Shown in pieces: positions 28,401 through 36,366 of a DNA stretch of 64,000 nt. The position numbers were made by a program, and so were the translations under genes. The notes below the pieces were generated by a model that was given only the letters and a program-made list of their open reading frames with translations, did no database searches and was not told where the DNA came from. The DNA is from Sulfuricurvum sp. PC08-66 (lineage in GTDB: Bacteria > Campylobacterota > Campylobacteria > Campylobacterales > Sulfurimonadaceae): positions 124,001-188,000 of the forward strand of contig JQIT01000003.1 of NCBI GenBank assembly GCA_000830255.1, read 5' to 3'. Within the stretch, counting starts at the first letter, position 1. Every line of letters begins with the position of its first letter.

Positions 28401-28794
28401 GCGTCTCATCGAAGAAGTACCCTTTTGCGTTGGTGAGAACCTGCGCTCGGATAGTGGGGTCGTTTTTGTTGGAGAGGGTTACAGATGCATTTTGCAGAGG
28501 CGAAAGCTCCCCTGTGGCATCTAGACCAACAATTTGCCCCTCTATTTTAGTATGTAGCGCCCCGATACGTTTGAGATAGGTTTTGCTACGCCCCGATTTG
28601 ACGATGATGAGATTGTTATCGAGACGTTCAAACGCTACATCACTTCGTGAATCGATCTCTACAATCGAACCGCTGTCGATATCTATCCAGCGTCCATAGA
28701 TAGATTGCTTTTCAAATTTTTCGGTGAAATCGGTATCGGCGGAGTAGGCCCATAGACCATACATGGTAATAATAAGGAGAAGAAGAGTGCGCAT
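25447..28794 (-). CDS. Large exported cadherin/Ig-like protein with two DUF1566 domains, first gene of the Lap-like operon
   Basis: An 1115-residue exported protein (signal peptide MRTLLLLIITMYGLWAYSA). In order it has a carboxypeptidase-regulatory-like beta-sandwich (about 95-175), unassigned beta-rich domains, a putative dystroglycan-type cadherin-like repeat (LENSPYSYYLKAFD; ASGLLSGTPKDADVGNH) and further cadherin-like repeats (GSFTYTPKANFYGEDGFAFV). Two DUF1566/Lcl C-terminal domains (WRLPTIEELV...YWSSST and WRLPNFNELY...YWTSTT) are separated by an Asn/Thr/Val-rich, Pro-tailed linker (ANATTDVTLEVNS; PPPPP). The role is unknown. Position at the head of the operon suggests a second surface protein or a partner for adhesin presentation. 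A long divergent region of 226 bp precedes it. Confidence 0.85.
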   Translation of the reverse strand: MRTLLLLIITMYGLWAYSADTDFTEKFEKQSIYGRWIDIDSGSIVEIDSRSDVAFERLDNNLIIVKSGRSKTYLKRIGALHTKIEGQIVGLDATGELSPLQNASVTLSNKNDPTIRAQVLTNAKGYFFDETLPSGSYILEATHANETLKITVELAETTQSLGMFVLRSGKSAVFKSQLFIEGDEIITDGQKHTAKIGITNYGKSDGKVCYDATVKDGSARFGVIKAACITLKAGASTYVPITLGFDPIKINSEAKELTVALRDDTGLKIVEYHPFTVYKDYFTLTIDTANKEIKAYVLMPAEQLKPIDIKKGRISLPRLSDESYRLIIANSNPKIKTAYEVDIGAEQKLTVGKSTKEISTEERAKASGIKAINPFKLRQSIGRYPDVGDITIYTFSIADTIRLQEDDAPARVRFSMKNDLGERINYVASITNPKLATVNYEGEYLTITPQKEQNGVATITLATSGKGAIRKHTKYFTLYLDAVNDLPTITSAPKSSVLENSPYSYYLKAFDLESKQLVKKVLLAPKWLSFNPASGLLSGTPKDADVGNHAVVLSVSDGTDSVKQSFEIDVVALARAPKAQGGSFVVDEDSTLSQKLTAQAKEDETLSFSVSKAPLHGKLVLAPTGSFTYTPKANFYGEDGFAFVVKSSNGKSTSANATITVKPRNDAPTATSIVLDEVGSGPAKIEWIKASQADDIDGDVMRLEVLDTPKLGTLTLEDETLVYMPFAETQGSEVLKARILDEEGASVAITLTLNGIMRQLTPRVLQTGQGNIFHALDDAEYKRSMPRLYAQDFNESIGIITKDMNSQLVWHTPKKAQKLPYEEAKRLCQELEVGPITSWRLPTIEELVFVAHKGELSPAIDKAFVGIQNDYYWSSSTYPTRSASQWVLYFADGSDYYRSIHKESYVTCVHEGIDDWVVPFVVEVESVSVEDNSTLDLNSSSDANLTYEANVTYDANATTDVTLEVNSILEINATVEANMTAEANVTLPPPPPRFEHNATLGVTLDNSLELMWYDAKALEARTWVAAIDVCDGMVHAEFGDWRLPNFNELYSMAQHEANATVVPEPFTLRDGLDYWTSTTFAGDIDRAWGISFDKGSDFTYDKTERHFVRCVRDLK

Positions 28795-28982
28795 GAGCTG
28801 CCTTGCATTTTTGTGTAAGAAAAAATGAGAATTTCTAGTGGCAAATCGCCTAATTCAAGAAAAAGCTTAGCCTATTGTGAGAAAATTGTTTTATATTATC
28901 CAAAAATAACTTTGAAATCTATACCAAAAGCCAAATTTTTGTAACAATTTGATTACAGTTTAACTTTTGGTAAAAAATTTGC

Positions 28983-28996
28983 TTACAATATTGTAA
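28983..28996. promoter_or_regulatory. Palindrome TTACAATATTGTAA upstream of the haem chemoreceptor
   Basis: A perfect 14-bp palindrome 24 bp before the chemoreceptor ATG, in the 226-bp AT-rich region between the divergent Lap-like operon and the receptor gene. TACAAT within it could also be a -10 element. Further upstream TTGTAAC and GATTACAG (28938-28958) look related. The binding factor is unknown. Confidence 0.35.
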
Positions 28997-29019
28997 TTAT
29001 TTATTCCCAAGGAAAGCGC

Positions 29020-30609
29020 ATGCCACAAAAAATTCGCGCTCGTATGTTTATCGCTCTCTTTCTTATCGCCATTGTAGGAAGTGCAACACTCTACGCACTC
29101 TTGGCCAAGAGCTACCAAACCTTCTCCAACCAATCCTCGATACGCTCACTCAATATGCTCAGTGATTCGATTTTCCAAACACTCAATTTGAGTATGCAAA
29201 TGGGAGAGTACAGCTACATCGAAGAGGCGTTACACACCGCAGCCTCGATAGAGGGCATTGTCGACCTCAAACTAGAACGAGGCGAGAAGGTCATCGAAAT
29301 TTTCGGGCAACGCCACACCCCCTCAACCGATAACGATGTTATGGAAGTGGTGCGCACAGGCATTGCCAAAGATATCGAGTCACAAAATGCACAAGGGCAC
29401 ATCATCCGTATGATAAAACCCATCGTCGCCCAAGCCAAGTGTCTAGCATGTCACGCCAATGCCGCCGAAGGGAATATCTTGGGAGCGACCGATTTGATCA
29501 TATCACTCAATGCAAACGATGAACAAATTTCAACAACAAAAACCAAGATGCTCCTACTGCTTGTCGGTGTCTTTACTGTCGTAATTGTCACGATGCTACT
29601 CTTCTTTGCCAAAGAGGTGCTCTCACCGCTAGAGGATTTACGTGCACGTATCGAAGCACTTGTACACGGGGACAAGGATTTGACCAAACGTGTCACCATC
29701 GCGCGTCAAAACGAGCTTGCCCCTACAGCACACGCGGTGAATGCTTTTATCGAAATCATCCAAAGCACTATTGATCAGAGCAAATCACTCGGGACACAAA
29801 ACGCCCAAATCGCCCAAGCTATCTCCAGCGAATCTCAAAATATCCAAGGGCGTGCCAACCAAATCGAGACTATTTTGAGCACTACCACGACCAAAACACT
29901 CGAAGTCCAAAACGTCCTCCAAGGCTCTTTGCAAAAATCGCAAGCGACCCAAGAGTCTATTTTGGATGCCAAAACCACACTCGATACCGCTAGCAACGCG
30001 CTTTCGACCTTTATGACCAATATCAATCACACCGCCCAAACCGAAGAGGAGCTATCGCAACATCTTCAAAGCCTCAGCAGTCAAGCCAACGATGTCAAAG
30101 GGGTCTTGGCGGTCATCTCTGATATCGCCGACCAGACCAATTTGCTCGCACTCAATGCCGCCATCGAAGCGGCACGCGCAGGGGAACATGGTCGAGGCTT
30201 CGCGGTGGTCGCTGACGAGGTACGCAAGCTCGCCGAACGCACCCAAAAAAGCCTACACGAAATCGAAATCTCTATTAGTACCATTGTCCAGTCGATAAAC
30301 GATGCCAGCGGTACCATGACCCAAAACCAAGAGTCAATGCAAAACCTCATCGAAGAGTCTGACCGTATCAATGCCGACATCGTCGATACCGCTTCACAAA
30401 TGCACGGCGCTGTGGCTATCGCCAAAGAGGCACTTCAAGAGACCCAAGCACTGGTGGCACAAACGACGTGGATTGTAGAGCAAATCAACGCCACTGCTTC
30501 CCACTCCAAAGCCAATATCACCAACGTCGAACATATCAAAAAAGATGCCTCGACACTTGCCGATGTCGCTAGTACACTCCAAACACGCTTGGATGAGTTT
30601 AGGACGTAA
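29020..30609 (+). CDS. Chemoreceptor with periplasmic c-type haem motif
   Basis: A 529-residue methyl-accepting receptor. TM1 is at about 9-29. The periplasmic domain (about 30-175) contains CLACH at 141-145 within [19 protein letters not shown], a c-type haem attachment motif of the Tll0287/DUF3365-like sensor type. TM2 is at about 178-197 ([20 protein letters not shown]), followed by HAMP and the signalling domain with the intact tip ([20 protein letters not shown]). A haem sensor in this place would report redox state, oxygen or NO. AAGGAAAGCGC precedes the ATG. It is divergent from the Lap-like operon and its 3' end overlaps the convergent Cys-rich gene by 11 nt. Confidence 0.9.
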   Translation: MPQKIRARMFIALFLIAIVGSATLYALLAKSYQTFSNQSSIRSLNMLSDSIFQTLNLSMQMGEYSYIEEALHTAASIEGIVDLKLERGEKVIEIFGQRHTPSTDNDVMEVVRTGIAKDIESQNAQGHIIRMIKPIVAQAKCLACHANAAEGNILGATDLIISLNANDEQISTTKTKMLLLLVGVFTVVIVTMLLFFAKEVLSPLEDLRARIEALVHGDKDLTKRVTIARQNELAPTAHAVNAFIEIIQSTIDQSKSLGTQNAQIAQAISSESQNIQGRANQIETILSTTTTKTLEVQNVLQGSLQKSQATQESILDAKTTLDTASNALSTFMTNINHTAQTEEELSQHLQSLSSQANDVKGVLAVISDIADQTNLLALNAAIEAARAGEHGRGFAVVADEVRKLAERTQKSLHEIEISISTIVQSINDASGTMTQNQESMQNLIEESDRINADIVDTASQMHGAVAIAKEALQETQALVAQTTWIVEQINATASHSKANITNVEHIKKDASTLADVASTLQTRLDEFRT

Positions 30610-31033
30610 CGCCTCTGGGCGGAGACTCGCGCATAATAGTGCGCCACGAGCGGTCGAAATGTTTGCGAATATAGCTTGTGTGATGAGGCACTGTGCAGTT
30701 ACTGCAGTCTTGGTGCACGATGCCGTCGTGTCCGTAGGTCTTGCCATTGCCGATACTACATTGGCTCGCTATCGTGTAGGGACCTTGACGCTTTAGCCCC
30801 GCATCATCGAAGCGGAAATTAGGACAGGCGCACAAATAACAATTAAGATGCTCCATCTCATGACACTTTTTGCCTTGAGTATAGAGTAGACAAAAGTCTG
30901 GCTCTTTTTCGACCATATTGTCGTAATCGAAATAGGCGATAATAGCCTCCTCGTCCAAACCCTTCTCGATAAGCAAAGCTACCAACGCACTATGCTTTTG
31001 AGCATGCGCCTCGTACCACGCCAAATAGGTCAT
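30599..31033 (-). CDS. Cysteine-rich small-domain protein (PF04071-like)
   Basis: A 144-residue cytoplasmic protein with about eight cysteines. The segment [20 protein letters not shown] matches the cysteine-rich small domain (C-H...NCxxCxCP). A second group follows ([18 protein letters not shown]), so it may bind zinc or an Fe-S cluster. Family function is not established. The start overlaps the DsbC/G-like stop by 1 nt, which puts it at the end of the metH operon. Confidence 0.7.
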   Translation of the reverse strand: MTYLAWYEAHAQKHSALVALLIEKGLDEEAIIAYFDYDNMVEKEPDFCLLYTQGKKCHEMEHLNCYLCACPNFRFDDAGLKRQGPYTIASQCSIGNGKTYGHDGIVHQDCSNCTVPHHTSYIRKHFDRSWRTIMRESPPRGVTS

Positions 31034-31725
31034 TATTTAAGCGTGCTCCAATTGACAAAATTGCCCGCAAAGTCAAAAACACTCGGCGTGCCACGCACAC
31101 CCAAATCTTGTGCTACTTCGCCATTGATACGAAATTTTTGTCCAAACTGAGCACGCTCCTCTTCGCTAAAAGGGCGTTTCATATACTCACCTTCGCCATT
31201 AGCGATACCCAAAAGCGCATCGGCTTTGGCTTTGTCGCTTTTTTGGGAGAGTACGTAGTAGCTCATTTGTGCCGCTTGCGCATGGCTACTCATCGGATAG
31301 AGGTAGACATAAAAGGTGTAGCGCGCTTCCAAGCCACTCCAACGTTTTTGAAATTGTTGACAATATCTGCACTCTGGATCGGTCACGACGATAAGTGCCT
31401 CTTTGCCCTTGCCGTAGACAAAATCTGCATTTTTCTTGATAGCATCGACCTCGAGGGGCATACGTAGCGCCTCTCGGCTTTGCATATCAAAAGCATTTCC
31501 CATAATGAAAGCTTTTTTATCTTTGGTGACAAAAGCGTTGTATTTGGCACCGCCTTGAGGCGTCATCATAAAAAACTCCACCTCGTACAAGGCACCGTGG
31601 TCAAAGGCGCGTTTGAGCGTGATGTTGGGATTGTCAAACATAGGCAGTTTTTCAAAACTTTTGGTATCGATAGGCTTCGCCCACATCAATAGCGTCATGA
31701 AGGCAAGCAGTAGAATCTTTTTCAT
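31033..31725 (-). CDS. Periplasmic thiol-disulfide protein, DsbC/DsbG-like
   Basis: A 230-residue exported protein (signal MKKILLLAFMTLLMWA). After an N-terminal dimerisation-like domain comes a thioredoxin fold with active site CRYC (VTDPECRYCQQFQKRW) and the cis-proline loop GTPSVFDF near the C-terminus. Known for the family: disulfide isomerisation or reduction of periplasmic proteins. It lies 12 bp after metH and overlaps the next gene by 1 nt. No DsbD-like partner is adjacent. Confidence 0.85.
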   Translation of the reverse strand: MKKILLLAFMTLLMWAKPIDTKSFEKLPMFDNPNITLKRAFDHGALYEVEFFMMTPQGGAKYNAFVTKDKKAFIMGNAFDMQSREALRMPLEVDAIKKNADFVYGKGKEALIVVTDPECRYCQQFQKRWSGLEARYTFYVYLYPMSSHAQAAQMSYYVLSQKSDKAKADALLGIANGEGEYMKRPFSEEERAQFGQKFRINGEVAQDLGVRGTPSVFDFAGNFVNWSTLK

Positions 31726-31737
31726 CTTTTTTCCTTT

Positions 31738-34700
31738 TTAGAGATTGTAGTAGGTCGCGTTGGGGTGCGCTACGACCAATGCCGAGGTGCTTTGTTCGGG
31801 GTGGATTTGATAGGTTTCTGACAACTCTATACCAAGCTCTTCGGGTCGTAATAGGTCAAAGAGCAATCGATTTTGCTCTAGGTCAGGACAGGCTGGATAC
31901 CCAAAAGAGTAGCGTGCCCCTTGGTATTTGTTCATCTGCACATGCGCCAAGGTCTGCCCCGCTTCAGCGCCACTGATACCCAAATCCAGACGTATCTGCT
32001 TGTGCACCATTTCGGCGAGTGCTTCGGCTAGCTCTACGCCAAGTCCGTGCATTTGGTAATACTCATTGTATTTGCCCGCATCATAAAGCGCCTTTTCTGC
32101 CACGGAGAGTTTGGCGCCAGCACTTACCACACTCATGGCTACGACATCATGGCGCTCATGGTGGAAGAAGTCCGAGAGTGCACGGTGCGGTTTTTTGGTC
32201 TGACGTGGGAAGCTAAAGACCCCTACTGCACGTCCAGCGGCACTGTTAAGTGGCTCACGGTTGCACGATGCCTCATCGAAATAGCCCTCGCTCTCATCGA
32301 AAATGAGTAGCTCTTTGCCTTGGCTACGGCAGGGAAAATAGCCGTATAGGACAGTAGGCGCAAAAAGCCCCTCATCGAGGAACTGCGCTTTGAGTCGCTC
32401 ATAAGCAGGATAGACCACCTCATCGAGCTGTTTTTGGTACGCCTCTTTGGAGAGTCCCTTGCCGTTGTAGCCCCAGCGTTGTTTGAACAAAATTTTGTGA
32501 TTGACCCACTCAAACGCCAAGGCGATTTGTGCACGACTCAACTGCATCACTTTGCGTCCCCAAAAAGGCGGTACAAGCAGTGTCATATTGGGCGATGGCT
32601 TGACCACTTCGCTCTCTTGGATGATGCGTGTCTCTTTGGGCGTAGGGGCTTCGATGGCATCATGTTCAGGGTGCAGTTGTGGGTCGATAGGCGCACCGTC
32701 ATTGCGTGCCGCCTCGATACGGCTCATGGCAGTCACACCATCGAAGGCATCCTTGCAATAAAATATAGGTCCATCGTAAAAGGGTCGGCAATACTCCTCG
32801 ATGAAGTTGCGCGTAAGTGCCGCGCCCCCTAGCAATATGGGCACATCGATACCTGCCGCTTTCATCGCAACGAGATTCTCTTTCATCACCTGCGTCGATT
32901 TGACCAACAATCCTGACATCCCAATGGCGTGCGCTTTTTGGTTTTGTAGCGTCGTGACAAACTGCTCCAAATCGACCTTGATACCTAGATTGATGACTTT
33001 GTAGCCATTGTTGGAGAGGATAATATCGACGAGGTTTTTGCCCACGTCGTGCACATCGCCTTTGACCGTACCTAACACCAGCGTCGTATCGACCGCCTTG
33101 TCGATTTTGGGCAAATAGGGGTTGAGCGCATCGACGGTGGCTTTCATCGTCTCGGCACTTTGTAGGACGAACGGCAACTGCATTTTGCCTGACCCAAAAA
33201 GCTCTCCGACGACCTTCATCGCATCGATGAGAATCTCATTGACAATTTTTTCAGGCGCGATTACCTCGCGCGCCACCTCGACCAAAGGTAGCATACGTCC
33301 TTTGTCCCCATCCATGAGAAGTTTGGCGATTTTGCCCTCCATGCTAAGTGCCTCGAATGCGGCATCCGCGACACCCTCATCGATACGCTCTTTTTTGCCA
33401 AAGTGGTCGATGAAATCAAAAAGCGCTTGACCGTTGGGCTTGGCATCGAACAACAAATCGTTGCACACTTGGGCATCGAGAGGGTCGATTTTGGCAAGGG
33501 GGATAATATGTTTGACATTGATGATGACGGCGGTGAGACCTGCTTGGATACAGTGGTCGAGGAATATTGAGTTGAGATAGGGACGTGCATCTTTGTCCAG
33601 ACCGAACGAAATATTCGAAAGTCCCAACACCGCGCCCACTTCAGGGTGTAATGTGCGTAATGTGCGTATGGCTTCGATAGTTTGTATCGCGGCATCGCGG
33701 TACTCCTCATCGCCACTGCCCACCGTGAAAGTCAAGAGGTCAAAAACCAAATCTCTGGGATCGAGTCCGTGACGCTCTTGTGCTAGTTTCAAAATACGCT
33801 GGGCAATAGCAACTTTACGTTCTACTGTTTTTGCCATACCCTCTTCATCGATGGTCAGACACACCAACGACGCACCATATTTTTTCGCTAGTCTACACAC
33901 TGCATCGAACTTCTCGATGCCGTCTTCGAGATTGACCGAGTTGATGATAGCTTTGCCACCGATGCGTTTGAGTGCGCTCTCCAGAGCATCGATTTGGGTG
34001 CTATCAGGCATGAGGGGCAGTGCGATTTTTTGGGCGTAGCGTCCTGCTACCTCATCCATATCACGCGTCTCATTGCGCCCTGCAAAGCCCACCGAAACGT
34101 CCAAAATATGCGCCCCTGCGCGCACTTGCTCTTGGGCGACACCCAATGTCCCCTCATAATCCTCTGCCAAAAGTAGCTCTCGAAACGCCTTGGAGCCAGT
34201 GGCATTACTGCGTTCACCAATGAGCAAAGGGGCAGGGTCTTGCACCAAGGGCACCGTCCCAAAGAGCGACGCTAATGCTTTGGGTTGGCTACCTGTAGGG
34301 CTTTTGGGCACGGCACCTGCCACCGCATCGACCAACGCTCTGATATGTTGGGGCGTCGTACCGCAACATCCACCTAGGAAACTCACCCCATCATAAGAGA
34401 GGAAATGCGACTGCAATTTGGCAAACTCATCGGGTCCCATCGGATAAAAGGTGTGTCCGCCACGATTTTGGGGCAATCCTGCATTGGCGTGTATCGAGAT
34501 AGGTTTTCCCCATACACTGCTGAGCGTTTTGAGATGTTTTTCGTACTGTTGAGGACCCGTGCCACAATTAAATCCAAGGGAGAGAATCTCAAACGGCTCC
34601 ATGATGGTGGCGATGGTTTGGGCATCGGTACCGATAAGCATCGTACCTGCAAGCTCGATAGTGACCGAAACCATGATGGGGATTTTGACGTTGCGCTCTT

Positions 34701-35253
34701 GACTCGCCGCCTCACACGCATGCAACGCCGCCTTGATTTGCAAGGGGTCTTGGCAGGTCTCTAGCAAAAATACATCGACACCCCCATCGATAAGCCCCAG
34801 CGCGCTGTCACGATACCCTGCAAACATCGCATCGTAGGTGATATGCCCTAGACTAGGGAGCTTCGTACCGGGTCCTATAGAACCTAGACAATATCGCGGT
34901 TGTTCGGGGGTAGCGAAACTGTCACACATTTCGCGCACGAGTGCGGCACCTGCACGTGACAATTCATAGGCACGATGACCAATACCGTATTCCTCCAGCA
35001 CCCAATCAAACGCCCCAAAAGTATTGGTGGTGACCAAATCGGCTCCTGCGACCAAATAGCGGCGAAAAATAGTGCGCAAAATATCAGGAGCGGTGACATT
35101 GAGTAGCTCATTGCACCCCTCGATATTGCCTACGGTGGGGTCTATCCACGCTTCATCGGGGATGGTGGCGGCTTGGATTTGGGTACCCATCGCACCATCG
35201 ATGATGAGGGGACGAGTTTGAAGGGTTTGAAGTATACGTTCTTGGATTGTCAT
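31738..35253 (-). CDS. metH: Cobalamin-dependent methionine synthase
   Basis: Transfers the methyl group of 5-methyltetrahydrofolate to homocysteine via methylcobalamin. The 1171-residue protein has all four modules in order. The homocysteine domain has zinc cysteines in SLGFNCGTGPQ and LGGCCGTTP. The pterin domain has GERSNATGSKAF. The cobalamin domain has the lower-ligand motif DVHDVGKN. The AdoMet reactivation domain has RYSFGYPACPDLEQN and the C-terminal HPNATYYNL. Length is slightly below the E. coli enzyme. It lies 44 bp downstream of the RHH gene and heads the dsb and Cys-rich genes. I see no room for a cobalamin riboswitch in front of it. Confidence 0.97.
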   Translation of the reverse strand: MTIQERILQTLQTRPLIIDGAMGTQIQAATIPDEAWIDPTVGNIEGCNELLNVTAPDILRTIFRRYLVAGADLVTTNTFGAFDWVLEEYGIGHRAYELSRAGAALVREMCDSFATPEQPRYCLGSIGPGTKLPSLGHITYDAMFAGYRDSALGLIDGGVDVFLLETCQDPLQIKAALHACEAASQERNVKIPIMVSVTIELAGTMLIGTDAQTIATIMEPFEILSLGFNCGTGPQQYEKHLKTLSSVWGKPISIHANAGLPQNRGGHTFYPMGPDEFAKLQSHFLSYDGVSFLGGCCGTTPQHIRALVDAVAGAVPKSPTGSQPKALASLFGTVPLVQDPAPLLIGERSNATGSKAFRELLLAEDYEGTLGVAQEQVRAGAHILDVSVGFAGRNETRDMDEVAGRYAQKIALPLMPDSTQIDALESALKRIGGKAIINSVNLEDGIEKFDAVCRLAKKYGASLVCLTIDEEGMAKTVERKVAIAQRILKLAQERHGLDPRDLVFDLLTFTVGSGDEEYRDAAIQTIEAIRTLRTLHPEVGAVLGLSNISFGLDKDARPYLNSIFLDHCIQAGLTAVIINVKHIIPLAKIDPLDAQVCNDLLFDAKPNGQALFDFIDHFGKKERIDEGVADAAFEALSMEGKIAKLLMDGDKGRMLPLVEVAREVIAPEKIVNEILIDAMKVVGELFGSGKMQLPFVLQSAETMKATVDALNPYLPKIDKAVDTTLVLGTVKGDVHDVGKNLVDIILSNNGYKVINLGIKVDLEQFVTTLQNQKAHAIGMSGLLVKSTQVMKENLVAMKAAGIDVPILLGGAALTRNFIEEYCRPFYDGPIFYCKDAFDGVTAMSRIEAARNDGAPIDPQLHPEHDAIEAPTPKETRIIQESEVVKPSPNMTLLVPPFWGRKVMQLSRAQIALAFEWVNHKILFKQRWGYNGKGLSKEAYQKQLDEVVYPAYERLKAQFLDEGLFAPTVLYGYFPCRSQGKELLIFDESEGYFDEASCNREPLNSAAGRAVGVFSFPRQTKKPHRALSDFFHHERHDVVAMSVVSAGAKLSVAEKALYDAGKYNEYYQMHGLGVELAEALAEMVHKQIRLDLGISGAEAGQTLAHVQMNKYQGARYSFGYPACPDLEQNRLLFDLLRPEELGIELSETYQIHPEQSTSALVVAHPNATYYNL

Positions 35254-35297
35254 GACTGCTTTTTTGTAGGGAAAATGAGTCTCGATTGTAGCCGACT

Positions 35298-35489
35298 CTA
35301 CGTTAGAGGGGGTTTAGACGTCGTGGGGTGTTGCGCCTCTTGGAGGGCTAGCATCGCTTCGAGTTTGTCGAAATAAGCGACGATCGCTTTTTCGACCAAG
35401 AAGGTGCGCGTACGTTCAAGCTTGGAAGCGTACAAATCCAGCTCCGCCAAAAGTAGCTCATCGAGACGCAAATTTATCGCCTTTTTCAC
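35298..35489 (-). CDS. Ribbon-helix-helix regulator or antitoxin
   Basis: About 63 residues from a GTG at 35489 (KKAINLRLDELLLAELDLYA). The N-terminal beta-strand plus two helices is the CopG/RHH pattern (INLRLDE...LERTRTFLVEKAI). An ATG further upstream (35531) is open, but the GTG has AGGAGA correctly spaced and starts directly at the RHH strand. No toxin gene is adjacent, so it is more likely a small regulator. An inverted repeat overlaps its ribosome site. Confidence 0.75.
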   Translation of the reverse strand: MKKAINLRLDELLLAELDLYASKLERTRTFLVEKAIVAYFDKLEAMLALQEAQHPTTSKPPLT

Positions 35490-35490
35490 A

Positions 35491-35520
35491 TGTATCTCCT
35501 CGTAAAGATATGTAGATACA
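35491..35520. promoter_or_regulatory. Inverted repeat TGTATCT-N16-AGATACA in front of the RHH gene
   Basis: Perfect 7-bp arms (35491-35497 and 35514-35520) immediately before the GTG and spanning the ribosome site. A likely autoregulatory operator for the RHH protein; binding is inferred. Confidence 0.45.
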
Positions 35521-35571
35521 TTTATACCCAAAAAAGTTCACATTTGGGCTACAGTAGCTCCAAAGCTACTT

Positions 35572-36366
35572 CTAAAACGCAAAAAATATCTGTTCTTGAG
35601 AGTTTTGCTGACGGTAACTGTTTATAATAGCTTTGACATGGACAGAGCGAAGATAGTCCAAAAATTGGCGTGCCGCGTCGTAACGCGCCTTGCCAATGCG
35701 CTTTTGAGTGCCTATGATAGCCACATAAGGGCGCTCCAAAAGAGGCGAATCGTACCCGTAACGTACCAAAGGCGAAGCACCCAATTTGCGTTGTGCGAAG
35801 GGAATATCTCCGAAAAGCACATAGGCATTGAGCGCTTGCGCTTCGCGTAAAAAGCCTTGGGTTTTGGCAGAAAAATGTCGCTGCTCTTCATGCAGTGTGA
35901 TACCCAACGACTGCTCGATACGGTGCCACACCTCCAAACTCCCTGCACTTGCACCTATGAGCACAGGGGCTTTTGTCGCTACGAGTTTGGTCATCGCCTG
36001 CTCTAGGGTATCAGTGGGCAAAAGCCCTGCAGGATTGCTAGAGGGCCCCAAGAGTGCTTGGCGGTTTTTGACCCAAGGAGTCAGACCCTCGTACAGTCCC
36101 TCTCCCACCAAGTGCGCCATCACATCACTAGAGTGCATCGTCACGATATCGAGGGACTCTTGACGCGCGACCACATCGATAGGGTGTTTGGGACCAGAGG
36201 CTACCACCTCGATAGCGATACCGCTTCGCGCCCTAAAATCATGTGAAAGTGCCTCCCAAAAGCCACTTGTGACCATCCCACCAATCACCCCTGCACGCAA
36301 TACCAACGCCTCTTGCGCCACAGCGACACTTCCCGCAAGAAGTGCCATGAGAAGTACGCGACGCAT
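35572..36366 (-). CDS. Periplasmic type 2 solute-binding protein, oxyanion type
   Basis: A 264-residue protein with a signal peptide (MRRVLLMALLAGSVAVAQ) and a ModA/TupA-like type 2 periplasmic-binding fold: LRAGVIGGMVTSGFWEAL, SLDIVTMHSSDVMAHL and APVLIGASAGSLEVWHRIE. Family members bind molybdate, tungstate or related anions through Ser/Thr hydroxyls. There is no permease or ATPase next to it. It is the last gene of a ModE-box-controlled unit behind a TonB-dependent receptor, overlapping that gene by 1 nt. It may capture substrate released by the receptor and pass it to one of the two ABC importers (inference). Confidence 0.75.
   Translation of the reverse strand: MRRVLLMALLAGSVAVAQEALVLRAGVIGGMVTSGFWEALSHDFRARSGIAIEVVASGPKHPIDVVARQESLDIVTMHSSDVMAHLVGEGLYEGLTPWVKNRQALLGPSSNPAGLLPTDTLEQAMTKLVATKAPVLIGASAGSLEVWHRIEQSLGITLHEEQRHFSAKTQGFLREAQALNAYVLFGDIPFAQRKLGASPLVRYGYDSPLLERPYVAIIGTQKRIGKARYDAARQFLDYLRSVHVKAIINSYRQQNSQEQIFFAF

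Noticed and set aside
35254-35297. Cobalamin riboswitch in front of metH
   Set aside because: Only 44 bp separate metH from the RHH gene, too short for the element and without its conserved box.
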